This document shows positions 6,089-6,288 of a DNA stretch of 6,288 bases, in pieces. A model generated the notes under the pieces. That model had not been told where the DNA came from. It did no database searches and was given only the letters and a program-made list of their open reading frames with translations. Position numbers and translations under genes: made by a program. The DNA is from a bacterium (GTDB taxonomy: Bacteria; Planctomycetota; B15-G4; JADJEK01), in contig JAUIEL010000426.1 in assembly GCA_030428825.1 (NCBI GenBank), forward strand, positions 1 to 6,288, written 5' to 3'. The first letter of the stretch is position 1; the number at the start of each line of letters is the position of its first letter.

Positions 6089-6288
6089 ATGAACGTGCTG
6101 GCGCGTGACCTCTGGCGCGAGGTGAAGACCGAGTTCGAGGTCGAGCGAGGCTCCGCCGCGTCCCAGCTCTGGTTGCGTCAGGCGCGTCCGCTCGACTTCT
6201 CGCGCGGCATCTTCACGCTCGGCGTGCCGAACGACGTCGTGCGCGAGTGGCTCGCCACGCGGTACGCGAACGACTTCCAGGCGATCTT
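6089..6288 (+). CDS. dnaA: DnaA replication initiator, N-terminal part
   Basis: Only the first 66 codons are inside the window; the gene runs off the right edge. The visible part matches DnaA domain I, the small N-terminal module that mediates self-association and binds DnaB helicase and other partners. An early LW (residues 8-9) precedes an amphipathic helix, Trp28 sits where the family has the Phe-x-x-Trp segment, and IFTLGVPND then EWLATRY match the conserved beta strand, V/P-N and helix at the end of the domain. The AAA+ ATPase and DNA-binding domains cannot be checked. A shorter protein carrying only a DnaA-N-like domain is therefore possible, though less likely. DnaA normally binds origin boxes and opens oriC; no such boxes are seen in the upstream 134 nt. 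Confidence 0.85.
   Translation, partial: MNVLARDLWREVKTEFEVERGSAASQLWLRQARPLDFSRGIFTLGVPNDVVREWLATRYANDFQAI

Overview
This is a GC-rich window (judged by eye at about 70% G+C) from a bacterium that makes lipid A, because it encodes a well-conserved LpxA acyltransferase. The gene mix is an exported seven-repeat kelch protein with a beta-rich N-terminal domain, an exported TPR-metallopeptidase-TPR protein, LpxA, and the start of DnaA. It would suit an uncultured Planctomycetota-like or similar Gram-negative environmental lineage. That placement is inference from protein style only, and no rRNA or marker long enough to fix taxonomy is present.

Layout: positions 1-363 hold no gene I can support. 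They contain a long imperfect palindrome (43-166) with 17-bp perfect outer arms, and a C-rich tract with three near-copies of a 13-nt unit just beyond the lpxA stop. Two genes follow on the minus strand, read right to left: the kelch protein (2866 to 1301), then lpxA (1188 to 364, GTG start). They are separated by 112 nt carrying a strong stem-loop. A 205-nt divergent intergenic region (2867-3071) separates them from the plus-strand genes. These are a 960-residue secreted TPR/gluzincin protein (3072-5954) and, after a 134-nt gap, the 5' end of dnaA (6089 to the window edge).

How the parts fit together: LpxA performs the first acylation of lipid A synthesis, but it is not beside lpxD, fabZ or lpxB here. 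The kelch and TPR-peptidase proteins both carry signal peptides and would act outside the cytoplasm, so a cell-envelope theme is plausible but unproven. The genes diverge around 2867-3071, close to dnaA, which suggests proximity to a replication origin. However, no DnaA-box-like sequence or AT-rich unwinding region is visible. I see no CRISPR array, tRNA, rRNA, insertion sequence or phage gene. The least explained items are the TPR-peptidase-TPR protein next to dnaA, the 43-166 palindrome, and the kelch protein's N-terminal domain.
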